From the NCBI GenBank assembly GCA_933207985.1, contig OW240916.1:319131614-319195613 (forward strand): DNA of 64,000 nucleotides. The letters run 5' to 3'. Numbering within the stretch: position 1 is the first letter of the stretch; each line of letters begins with the position of its first letter. The notes beneath the pieces were generated by a model. That model ran no database searches. It was not told the DNA's origin and saw only the letters and a program-made list of their open reading frames with translations. Below, piece after piece: positions 22,767-34,100 of the stretch. Both the position numbers and the translations under genes were made by a program. Origin of the DNA: Pelobates cultripes. Its lineage: Eukaryota; Chordata; Amphibia; Anura; Pelobatidae.

Positions 22767-25273
22767 AGGGGCCCGGTCGCACAATTGCATCGCAGCGCTG
22801 ACCAGGCCCCTGAAGATATTAGGGCCCATCAGCGTGCAGCCCCCCGGCACAGTTCCTCCGCTACACATGGGGCCCAGGACCATGGTTGTCACCCCCTGAT
22901 GGTGGCCCTGCCTCTGTACATCGCTAAAGGGCCACAGTGAGTCCAATGGGGGAGATCACTACAATTATTGGTAGTAAAGGCACTGCTCACCACCTGCCAT
23001 GTATTTGGTATGAAACGTAATATGTAGAAATCCACACCTTCATCCTCATCCTTTATTGGCAGAGAGGGGGCAATAATTAACCCTCTGGTGGTCCATGAGG
23101 ATCCAATGTGGATTCCCTGGTCTAGCTGCAGGACTTCGTTTGTGAGGACATCAGGATGCAGGCTGTGAATCCGGTCTGAGCTTGGGCCCTAAGATGCAGC
23201 CTTGGTTGTCTAATGGATAATCCGGGTATGCTTTCTGGGACTAAATCTGAATGTTGTGAGCATAAAGCAGACATTCACGGCAGGTCTTCGATATACTTTT
23301 CAACTGTCCTGAGTTGGAAGTACTGTCCTGACATAAAGAAACTGACTGGGCCTTTGTGTGGCTTGCACTATGCTTGGCAAAATATTACACTAAGGGGTAC
23401 TTTTTGTAAAATATAGCTTGTGGGTTTTTTCCACACATTTATGTGTAAGGAACAATTCTGGAGGGGAGATAAAAACCTTGAGGGAAATATTTTTATGTTA
23501 TATATCCCCCTTAAGGTAATTTATAATGTTTATTTAATTGCAGCTTATATGCTTTATTTTTTTAAATCTATTTATGTATGGTATACAAATCGGAGAGGGG
23601 TAATAGAATGTCAGTAGGATAAGAAAATGTTTCACTTAAAACCAGCTATACTATACATCCAAATTGCTCTCTAAGTGTTATTTACTCAGCATCTAGTAAG
23701 AGGTTGTTATCTCCATTGACTACCCTCAGGATTGTTCCAGGCAGATGTCTAGATAACTTGTTATATGGTTATAGGATATGTAGCTTTATACAAATAGCCC
23801 TTTTATTTGTGGGTCTTTCGAATGTATTTTGTTACATACTTGATATGTATTTTTTTTTTTTATGCATCCGTCATATTATTATTAGTAGTAATGTTTCTCC
23901 CTCCCCGTTTCCCACCCACTCCCACTTACCTATATATTATTTCTAACATTATTGGACTATTCCGAAATTGTGAATGACCCATAAATATTATTCTATTTGG
24001 GCTCCACAGTGTTGCACTATGTTTTATTCTTATTTACCCTAGCTGGATTCACCCTATATATTGTATGGATGGGAGCTATTAACAGTTTAATTGATACGCT
24101 TTTATGAAGAAGTAGGTTTTTAATGATTTTTTTTTAAGGAGTGGAGACTGGGTGAGCATCTACCGGAGGAGGGAAATGAGTTCCACTGGAAAAGTGTCTG
24201 GAAGGCGAGCATCAGAGGTGGGAGTACAGAAAAGATAGACGCAAGTCTTCAGCAGAGCGTAATTGCCTAGACGGGACATACTTGTGTATTAGGGAGGATA
24301 GAAAAGTATTCTGGTACCAGCTACTGACACCAGGGTTACCCGACTGATGCCATGTTACAGCTGTACCCAGGAGCCCAGCTTTCTATAAACCAATTAATGG
24401 CATGGAGCAGGTTTAGCACATTTGGATTATTAGTTACTATACTAATTAACCAAGAAAACATATAACCAGGACTAAACCAGTCGTGTACTGCCATTTTCTA
24501 CCCTACAGATTCCCAAATGTTGTGAACTACGAATCCCACGATTCTTTAACAGAGTCTAGGAAGGCAAGGTATCTTAGAAGGTGTAGTTCAACTAAATATG
24601 GTAATCTACCTAGTTGACATCCCTGCTCTATGACCTGCGTTGGGAGATCATTTAGTTTTCATTATAAAGTATTTATTTAAAACTAAACAATTGGCTGCAA
24701 TTCACTTATGATAGTATATGAAATAAGGCGCCAGCAGAGTTATACACTACTTTATGAGCTGCTTTGGAGTAATTATTCTATTTATTTTTTACTGGTATTG
24801 TGAAAACACAGTTATTAGATCTTGATTAGACATCCATCAAGACAGATTTTCTAATTCTTTTGCTTATAGCTGTTAACATTTATACTGCAGGTAGAATTTT
24901 TCCAATGATAAAAGACTGTTTGTGCTTGTTTTGCACTTGACACGTCGCATATGTACGTACCATAATGGTAACACGCTGACCAAAGTGCAAACATGACTTC
25001 TCTCTAGACAACGAGTAAAATCCTACTCATGGAACACAAGCCGACAAGGCTGTTTATATAAAACGTTACTTAAAAAACACGTTATTGAAAACTAAAAATA
25101 ATGCAGGACTTCATCCCTGCCAAGCAGAGCTTTTAATGGTATAATGGCCAGCGAAATCTCGTATAGCGTAGAGAGCTACTGACTAAACTTACAACATAAA
25201 ACCCCCTGCTGTCATTTTTTATAGGAACAGTAAAACATTTTATTGAATTTATGAGCTACATAATAGCCATGGA
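22767..25273. other. Intergenic sequence, copy B, no gene seen
   Basis: Counterpart of 10242-12786. Small indels distinguish it, such as a shorter run near 23490 and bases missing near 24185 and 24470. At 25273 it passes without a break into sequence that copy A lacks. No exon is recognised. Confidence 0.5.
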
Positions 25274-26980
25274 GAATGGAACTTGAATTAGAACCAACTC
25301 TAAAGTATAATCCCAACTATAAACCCTTCTATTGCACTGTTCCTTCGGCTTTTACTCACGCTTTTTTATTTTGCCAAGAGACTGCATTACCATCAAATTG
25401 TTCATCACACTGCCTATCCGTGAGTTCGCAGCTTACATAAATCCAGCGCCTTCCTGGGAGCACAGAAATTTTGCATTGGACAATGGAGGCATCATTGAAA
25501 AACGGTCTGTTGGTTAACCTCTTGGAGCCCTGCATGGAGATTTGGGTTTGTCCGACCGCTTGGCAAAGTTTTCTAATAAATATAATCAGATGATTAACAG
25601 GTTATGACTGCGCAGCGCGGCAGGTTTTACGCTGAAAATCCAAATAGTTGAAATTGTACTTTACAATATTTGAGTTTGTGTTTAAGTCTTGGAACTAACA
25701 CATATTAAGGAAAATTAGACCACTTATCTTCGGTAAACGAATGAAAAAAATAAACGCTTATTCACCGAGGAAACAAAAACAAACAAGAAACCTAAAAACC
25801 CCACAAACAAACCCTTTTTTTGTAGCAGAGATCATTAAAGCTGAACATTCTCCAGTGCAGAATTGAACGCTGTAAAGAGCTAAATATTGCAGATCATTTA
25901 TCTAAGACATGCCTTACACATGCAATTAAACATCTTTATGCCTTTAGAATTACGTTCGGCAATTTCTGGTGCTTTACTGTTCTGAATGTGATTTAAAAGA
26001 GCTGAACGGAGAGATCAATTAGGTGATTCACAGAGTTATATTTTAACGTGGGATATAAAGAAATGTCCGGAAACTGCTACTCAGCCTGTCATCTATGTTT
26101 TCCATTCACAGTTCAGCGTCTTAGACCGTTATCCCAAAAGACTTTATTTTATTTTTTTCTGAAGGGCTAATAAAAGCGAATGGGTGAAACAAAGTCATAA
26201 CCAGTTCTGTCTGAATTACATGTCATCTCATCTACAGGGAAGAAACGGACCATTTCCACGTCTGGTGGACGGTAACGCCTGAACTGGCAAGAATGCTATT
26301 GAATTTGATTTACAGAATAACTGTGTGACAAACGATGACAAAAATAAACTTTTACTGCATTGAACTGCTCTTTTATTTATGAAATTTGACCAAGTAGTGA
26401 AATCTTTTATCTGCAAAGTTATAACGCAGAGTGAAAATGAGCAATTACGTTGGGGTAATAGTGATCCGCTGGTGTAGGCAGAGTCAGATGGCTACTGTGC
26501 CATGATAAATGTGAACATTGCTTTGCTGACAGATGATCTAACAGGTGTTCATAACAACTATATAAGAGGATGTATTTATGGCTGGCCGCAGCCGCAGCAC
26601 TGTAAATCAAGCAGAGCAGCTGCACGCCACTGAAACAAACTCCCTGATGGAGGACGCTGCTAGAACACACAACACAATTCACTCCAGAATCATAATCTTC
26701 AAATATTTTTTTTTACTTCTTTACAGAGGAGCATGCAAACTAAAATTAGCTTAGATTAGAAATGGCAGATTTTAGAACTTCTTGATTTGTTTTTTTTCAG
26801 GGCATTTTAAAGACAGAAGATTTAGAAGAAAGGATTGATATGTGGAAATTGTACGACCAGGCCTATCTATAAAGATTTGCTTCAGACTGTAGCCTTTAAA
26901 CCAAAAAACAAACACAAAACCCACATCAAAATGAAAAAACAAATCTACTGAACTGGGATACTGTACAACATGGTTGTATA
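25274..26980. other. Intergenic, no gene seen
   Basis: Unique-looking AT-rich sequence downstream of ap3b1. The open frames are short and have no recognisable domain. No repeat was identified apart from short A and T runs. Confidence 0.5.
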
Positions 26981-28065
26981 GAACACAGCAAGCCGCCCAC
27001 AGCGAATAAACGCTGCAGGCCGCACACAGCGAATAAACGCTGCAGGCCGCACACAGTAAAAGGAACTACTGCAGGCCGAACACAGTAAAAGGAAACAGGC
27101 CGCACATGGTGAACAAACGCTGTAGGCCGCACACAGTCATTAAAAGGAAACAAAGCAGGCCACAGGAACACAGCGAGTAAACGCTGCAGGCCGCACACAG
27201 CGAATAAACGCTGCAGGCCGCACACAGCGAATAAACGCTGCAGGCCGCACACAGCGAATAAACTCTGCAGGCCGCACACAGCGAATAAACGCTGCAGGCC
27301 GCACACAGCGAATAAACGCTGCAGGCCGCACACAGCGAATAAACGCTGCAGGCCGAACACAGTAAAAGGAAACAGGCCGCACATGGTGAACAAATGCCGT
27401 AGGCCGCACAGTGTCATTAAAAGGAAACAAAGCAGGCCACAGGAACACAGCGAGTAAATGCCGTAGGCCGCACAGTGTCATTAAAAGGAAACAAAGCAGG
27501 CCACAGGAACACAGCGAGTAAACGCTGCAGGCCGCACACAGCGAGTAAACGCTGCAGGCCGCACACAGCGAGTAAACGCTGCAGGCCGCACACAGCGAGT
27601 AAACGCTGCAGGCCGCACACAGCGAGTAAACGCTGCAGGCCGCACACAGCGAATAAACGCTGCAGGCCGCACACAGCGAATAAACGCTGCAGGCCGCACA
27701 CAGCGAATAAACGCTGCAGGCCGCACACAGCGAATAAACGCTGCAGGCCGCACACAGCGAATAAACGCTGCAGGCCGCACACAGTAAAAGGAACCGCTGC
27801 AGGCCGAACACAGTAAAAGGAAACAGGCCGCACATGGTGAACAAACGCTGTAGGCCACACACAGTCATTAAAAGGAAACAAAGCAGGCCACAGGAACACA
27901 GTGAACAAACGCTGCAGGCCGCACACAGTGAACAAACGCTGCAGGCCGCACACAGTGAACAAACGCTGCAGGCCGCACAGTGTGAACAAACGCTGCAGGC
28001 CGCACACTGTGTAAACGCTGCAGGACGCAGACTGTGAACAAACGCTGCAGGACGCACACCGACAA
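26981..28065. repeat. 27 bp minisatellite with interspersed cassette
   Basis: The core unit, 27 bp long and containing CGCTGCAGGCCGCACACAG, is repeated about two dozen times with few changes. Runs of units are broken by a related cassette of about 90-115 bp holding AGTAAAAGGAAACAGGCCG and CATTAAAAGGAAACAAAGC, seen near 27060-27175, 27355-27510 and 27780-27900, so a higher-order repeat has formed. Because 27 is a multiple of three and the unit lacks stops in several frames, long apparent reading frames arise on both strands (up to 380 codons on the minus strand, with repeats like VCGLQRLFA). They show no splice, domain or codon evidence of being a gene. Confidence 0.95.
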
Positions 28066-29290
28066 ATAGCAAAATATAACAGCTAAGCGCATACAAAGCT
28101 ATAGGAAATGTGGAGCGTACACAGTTAAATATAACACCAACACGTGCACACAGAGATATAGTATACCGCGGAATGTACACAGTGAAATATAACACCTCCA
28201 GGTGCAAACGCTGCAGGCCGCACACTGTGAACAAACGCTGCAACATTACAGACAAACCGCAAAATAGAACAGCTAGGCGCATACAAAGCTATAGAATAAT
28301 GTGGAGCGTACACAGTGAAATATAACACCTCCAGCTGCACAGAGCTATAGAATAATGCAGAGCGAAAAGAATGAAATAGAACGCTAATTACATACAGTGA
28401 AATATAACACCGCCAGGTGCACACAGAAATATAACACCACTAGGCGCATGCAAAGATATAATATACTACGGTATGTACACAGTGAAATATAACACCTCCA
28501 GGTGCACACTGCACCTGGAGGAATAATGAATAATGTGGAGCGAAAAGAACAAAATAGAATGTTAGTCGCATACAGTGAAATATAACACCTCTAGGTGCAT
28601 ACAAAGATATAGTATACCGCAGAATGTACACAGTGAAATATAACACCACTAGGTACACACAAAGATCTAGTATACCGCAGAATGTACACAGTGAAATATA
28701 ACACCACTAGGTGCACACAAAGATCTAGTATACCGCAGAATGTACACAGTGAAATATAACACCACTAGGTGCACACAAAGATATAGTATACCGCAGAATG
28801 TACAATGTGAAATATAACACCTCTAGGTGCACACAGAGAAATAGAATAACACGGAGCGAACACTGAAATGTAACACCACTAATCGCATACAGAAAAATAT
28901 AACACCACTAGGTGCACACAAAGATATAGTATACCACGGAATGTACACAATGAAATATACCACCACTAGGTGCACACTAAGATATAGTATACCGCAGAAT
29001 ATACACCGTAAAATATAACACCACTAGGTGCACACAAAGATATAGTATACCGCAGAATGTACACCGTGAAATATAACACCACTAGGTGCACACAAAGATA
29101 TAGTATACCGCAGAATATACACCGTAAAATATAACACCACTAGGTGCACACAAATATATAGTATACAGCAGAATGTACACCGTGAAATATAACACCACTA
29201 GGTGCACACAAAGATATAGTATACCACGGAATGTACACAGAGAAACACCACTAGGTACACACAGAGCTACAGCATAACACAGAGCGTACA
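28066..29290. repeat. 58 bp minisatellite
   Basis: Units containing GTGAAATATAACACCACTAG start at 28691, 28749 and 28807, giving a 58 bp period. About twenty units, more diverged at the left, where two short stretches of the neighbouring 27 bp repeat (about 28202-28245) are mixed in. The mixing suggests that the two arrays have exchanged sequence. Confidence 0.92.
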
Positions 29291-31904
29291 ACGTTTATTG
29301 AGAACATTACAATTAAGCAACAATTTTTATAAGGACTGCACAGGAGAACTCTGTAGTGTTGGAGTAATGAAGAAATGTTTTATCGTATCACTGCAGAACT
29401 AGAATCAGGCTAGGGACCCTTTATTACATAAAAAAATGAAAATAAAATATAGTAATAAAAATAAAAAAATAAATACCTCAAACCAACAAATCTCAGCACA
29501 AAATAAATGAAGGATTTTGCATTTATGTGGAGTGACAGTAAGACTTAAATCCTGACTGCAGTGCATAGTGGTCAAAGTAGTAGAAATGAGAAATTAACTT
29601 ATAATGGCAAGTCTACTTATGAACACAAACACACAATAAAAATATGTTTTGCATGGGATGAATTTGGCGTGATGGATATAAAGGAGACTAGACCCTCACC
29701 GGAAATCTCCAAACCAGTTTTATTTATTTAATAATAGATCATTTTTGAGATAAGGAATTGACAACCATATATGTCAATGTTAATTGTGTGGATTTACTGC
29801 TAATTGCAGTAATTTTATCGTTATTTGGAAACACGAGCACTCAGAGGATATAGCCCCGAATCAAGCCACATTTTGCTGTCTCTGGATGTACAATTGACTC
29901 TATAACTTCCAATAACATTAGGTCTTTTGGGAAAATCATTAGGAAGAAGCCAAAATAAGACAGAATAAAATAGTCACACTATAGCTTTTCCTTCCAAATA
30001 CATTTTGCCAAGTTAGACAAAGGTAGTCAAAGGTCACTTGCGGAGTCCAACTCCAGTTTATTAATTAGCATTTGTTTCATGCTGATCCACTAATAAGTTG
30101 GTATTGATCACTCTGTTTAATATGTAATCAATAGTTAAAAGTTATCTTACTTGTTCTTTCAACTAGTTTCCTACCGTCTTATAGCCCCACCATCCCACGA
30201 CTAGAAATGGAGATTTATTGAAAGAAAAATGTTACACTTGTTAACATGTGCTCTTTAACCAAACAGGGATATTTACTAACGGGTAAATTGCCAGGAATTC
30301 AAAGGGTATGTAAAAGAATTTCACATTATAGGCCGTAATATCTGAAGTGAATACATATCTTTAAATCCAGAAATATTGACCTAAAATGTATTAGAATTTT
30401 TGACAATTCACTGTTTTAGTCCCCAGTTACGTAAAGTCGTAAAATTAGAACCCATCCTCACCTCCCTCTACCATGCCCTAAACTCATTTGACTCCATCCA
30501 ATTTTACGATTTATCTACAGCTAGCCGTTTTGGGATTTGACATTACTTTTCAATGTACATACTGATTTTCTAACGCAGTATCCCTAGAAAGGTATCCGTG
30601 CAAAATACATAAATAAATGTAATGTTATTATAGACCACAGGAAATGGGATTTAGCATTTCATGGAATAAGATTACTCAACAATCCAAAAACGATTTAACA
30701 GTTGGTGCAACTGTATGTTTACAACAAACGTGCAAATGGCTGATGTTTGTCATTTATAAGGATCTTACTAGTTTCATTTATAAAGTTTACAAGTTAGAAA
30801 TATTACTGTACCAGATGTTTAAGCAGCAGTACAGTACTATACTGATATCCACACTTTCTTTTAATAATAAATGCAACAAATTAAACGTCTCCAGGCAAAG
30901 TGGTAACAAATTACAACGTGGGGTTTTAGTCATTAATCTAGCAATGGTGGAGAACCGAAACTTTTAGGTCAAAACAAATTACAAATATTCAATTTAAATT
31001 TGCAATACTCTTATCAATTGCAAATAATTACTAGCTTAAATAATATAACTTAAAATGTTCAAATATATATATAAAACATGAGGATGACATAGCCTTATTT
31101 TTAGAGTATATTGGAATGAAAAGATGGACTTTTAACCCCTTAAGGTCCAAATTTCTGGAATAAAAGGGAATCATGACATGTCACACATGTCACGTGTCCT
31201 TAAGGGGTTAAACAGGGTAAGCAGGGGCACACATGAAAAGTGCAAAAAGTGATATATGAATAGGAGAGAATGTTTATTTACCTTATATAGATACTTTTGT
31301 ATAAATTACATGTATTTCTTGCCTTATAAAGATAGTCATTTAAAAATATTTTTTTAAGTTGTTGATTTCGTACTATTTTTAGATAGTATGAAAATAATGG
31401 ATATTTTGCATACAGCCCCATACTGTCTCTTAAAAGCGTTCTTGTATTTTGTGGAACTGGTAACCTCTTTGCGTCGAATTTCCATGATTTGAATTAAATG
31501 CCTTGTATGTTTTTTGCCTTCAAACATATATATATAAAATGCGCAGGTAGTTTTTAGCAGCACATGACATCACAGTGATTATACACAAACACACATTTAA
31601 AAAAAAAATCTAGTAAGCCAATCACTAACAAATTTATTGAAAAGTCTGCTTTAATATAAGGAACACAATAGAATGATTCAAACAAATAAGGAAATCAATT
31701 GAGAATTCCCGTCGCAGAAAACACTGGAATAGTGAGACTATTTTGGCTGATGTCTATTAATCTCGGTCGTAAAACGAACACCATTTCCAGTTCAGTATTT
31801 GGGAGGGTGTTCAATGCCCCTTACTGAAAGGGTTACATGGCGTCACTCGGTATGATAATGCTAAAGTTGTAGCCCCTGGTTACCACTGAATCTGTTTTTC
31901 ATTA
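29291..31904. other. Intergenic, no gene seen
   Basis: Unique AT-rich sequence between the minisatellites and the ap3b1 3' end. Apart from the 80 bp MITE at 31132-31211 no element is recognised, and the open frames are without domains. Confidence 0.5.
31132..31211. mobile_element. piggyBac-type MITE, 80 bp
   Basis: TTAA at both ends, termini CCCCTTAAGG and its inverse, inner sequence as in the copy at 10171 but with the longer middle GACATGTCACACATGTCACG. The middle is itself palindromic around TGTCACACATG. The 71 bp copies lack nine bases of this middle. Confidence 0.82.
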
Positions 31905-32194
31905 ATGTAACTTATATGAACCCAATGTTTTATTAAAACAGCGACAGAAAATGTAACCCATGGCAAATGGGTCTAAATGTAAGAATAAGTGACAGTAAAA
32001 CATGAATTTAGTTAGCGAGCTCAGCTATGGCAAGTGCTTGCATACATGATAGATACCAGCATTCTGAAGCAGGAGAGAGTATTCTCCCAGCTACTGCCAG
32101 ACGGAACGGCTATTATTATAAATGATGGGCAGCAGTGGAAGGTGCCAGGCTCCTTTCTTGTGTGCCAGACTCAGAAGTCCAGATGTATGCTGGG
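31905..32194 (-). other. ap3b1 3' untranslated region (candidate)
   Basis: Sequence downstream of the ap3b1 stop codon on the minus strand. An AATAAA hexamer on that strand (31928-31933) lies about 260 bases after the stop and would end a short 3' UTR near 31905-31915. A longer UTR using a later signal is possible; transcript data would settle it. Confidence 0.5.
31928..31933 (-). promoter_or_regulatory. Candidate poly(A) signal of ap3b1
   Basis: AATAAA on the minus strand, about 260 bases downstream of the ap3b1 stop. It is the first canonical signal I noticed after the stop. Confidence 0.5.
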
Positions 32195-32348
32195 TTACCC
32201 CTGGGACAAGACAGGCTTGAGCTCGCGCAGCAGAATAGAGCCAATCACCGTCTTCTCTGTGTTTATGATGAGCTGTGCGGTCGAGCTTTCCTTTAACTCC
32301 ACTGTGACTAACACCAAGGAGGAGCTGTGCACAGTTTTAGCTGCAAAT
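32195..32348 (-). CDS. ap3b1: AP-3 complex beta-3A subunit, terminal coding exon
   Basis: AP3B1 is the large beta subunit of the AP-3 adaptor, which sorts membrane cargo from endosomes to lysosomes and lysosome-related organelles such as melanosomes. This last coding exon begins after a C-rich tract ending CCCCCCCACAG and runs 154 bases to TAA (complement of 32195-32197). It encodes FAAKTVHSSSLVLVTVEL and ends in VIGSILLRELKPVLSQG, the closely conserved C-terminus of beta-3A; the neuronal paralogue AP3B2 has a different end. Its first base completes an Arg codon split from the exon at 41651-41789. It is the end of the C-terminal ear region. A plus-strand open frame across it (32034-32381) is only its antisense shadow. 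Confidence 0.95.
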
Positions 32349-34009
32349 CTGTGGGGGGGAAAAGGAAAAAAGTCTAAGTAAATATAAAAGAAAGCATTGT
32401 TTCTCCCAACAGCAAAATGTTCATCTATTTCTGATCAACAAATGTAACGAAACTTCACAAAACAAGAGCTTTGTTTTCGGCAACTTTTGTTGGACAAGCA
32501 TTAAGTTTTACATGTAAATTCGCCATGTGTCTTTTGTTTGGATGTACATGTTGTAACAACGTTAAATTGAGAACAAAGTGCCAAAGCAGAGTGAAATAAG
32601 GCTGAACATGAGCGGAGAACCATAAAAATATTATTTAAAAAAATATATAATAAAGCAGATATGCACCAGATATTCTCCAGTTATTGAATATTAATAAAAA
32701 CAATAAAAATACTGTACAAATAGTAATTTATTTAAATTTTTTTTAAATGGAGGCATCTGCCTATAAACCAAAGTGTACATATATTGGATCTCTTCGAGAT
32801 CGCACTCAAATTCAAAACTAATAAATTAAATATAGGGTGCGGAGTGAGTACAAATTCCAAGACACAACATTCCTCCTAATTACATGCAATTAGAAGCAAA
32901 ACTGTCCCTTTATGCCCTACAATTGACTGAAAAGCCATTTTAGGTACAATGAAGTCCTGTAAATCCCGCTAATTCATTCTGCAAGCAACGCAAGAACTGT
33001 GTGAGGAATGAGGAGCCGCCAGCTTTTATTTCCCAGCAAAGTGAACGACATTCTTTTTTTTTTTTCTCTCTCCTGCGAACTTCACAACAAAGAGGGAGCT
33101 GCACATGGCCCTTTCAAAAACACTAACAAGTATGGGAGCAGGTCTATGACCTGCGATGACCCCACTATGGAAGCAAGTCCCCTCTCCCCTTTCTGAATGA
33201 CACGTGTCTCAATCGGAGCCATCTGCCTCAATTTGTGAAACATCTCCAGTCACAATAGGACTCGGTTAGCCCTGACAACGGCCAACAATGGACTAAAATA
33301 CAACTGCTCTACTGACAGCACGGCGCAGGCTATTCAATAGCATACCAACTGGTCAGTGTCTATCGCGGACAATTAGCACGGGCCCGGCGCAGCACATACT
33401 GCGGTCTGCAGGGATCTCTTTAATTACCATCAACATAAAAGAGGGAGTTTATCAAAGATACTCAAAAAAACTTCACACCAGACTTAATTAAAATATTAGC
33501 CACTTAAGCAGGAAACAGATTCCCTTTAAATGAAAAGTAATTTCTTTTTTATTTTCCTTTAATCACATCAAAACCTCTTAACGCATTACACTGGTTAGGA
33601 AAGCTTAACAAGTCATTTCAATCTTGTTAACCACCTTATATGTAATAATTGTCATACTTTTTATTTTACAAGTACAAAAATCAATATTTATTTAAGCACC
33701 TTACCACTGGCTGTCTTCGATATTCTTATTTAGCAATGTATAGAGTATTTTGCCAACAATAGATTATATACTTACAATAGGACAGAAAATGGTAGAAATT
33801 ACATGTTTGAACTGACATTTAGAATGCTATTTATATTAGAGCTGTGAAATGTATTAACCAGCATGCTAATTGTAGGAGAACTTAAATGGCTGGTATTAAA
33901 AATAATTCACTAAAATAAAAAAAAAATAAAAAAAACTTATAAGAAAGATTCAACACTAAATATTACGGTTTCTTAAACAAAAGCTATATTTCAATTTTAA
34001 TGATATGTG

Positions 34010-34100
34010 TTCTGCAAAATTTATTTATAAAATATTTTACCAGGAAAGATACATTGAGATGAATTAAATGGGTGCATCTACAATACAATTACGAAAAAAA
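34010..34100. repeat. Possible old LINE fragment
   Basis: The word AATATTTTACCAGGAAAGAT followed by ACATTGAGAT is familiar from dispersed repeats of frog genomes. The fragment is short and I give no family. Low certainty. Confidence 0.3.

Larger units (their letters stand above)
12887..25273 (+). repeat. Second copy of 5929-12786, with Gypsy insertion
   Basis: This 12.4 kb stretch aligns end to end and in the same orientation with 5929-12786. The size difference of about 5.53 kb is accounted for by the Gypsy element plus its target duplication (5.54 kb), with small indels making up the rest. By eye the flanks differ at about one base in a hundred, plus indels such as about 30 bp extra near 21925-21955 and a missing 9 bp near 19745. 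The shared landmarks are in the same order: piggyBac 5' half, retroposed insert, 71 bp MITE. The most likely reading is an unmerged alternate haplotype. A true tandem duplication cannot be excluded from sequence alone. Confidence 0.9.

Noticed and set aside
26981..28065. CRISPR-like look of regular repeats
   Set aside because: The units are contiguous without unique spacers, and the genome is a vertebrate's.
27140..28282. Minus-strand open frame of 380 codons
   Set aside because: It is a 27 bp minisatellite read in frame; other frames on both strands are open too, and there is no domain, splice signal or start context.
32034..32381. Plus-strand open frame of 115 codons
   Set aside because: Antisense shadow of the ap3b1 terminal exon, which explains the conservation-like composition.
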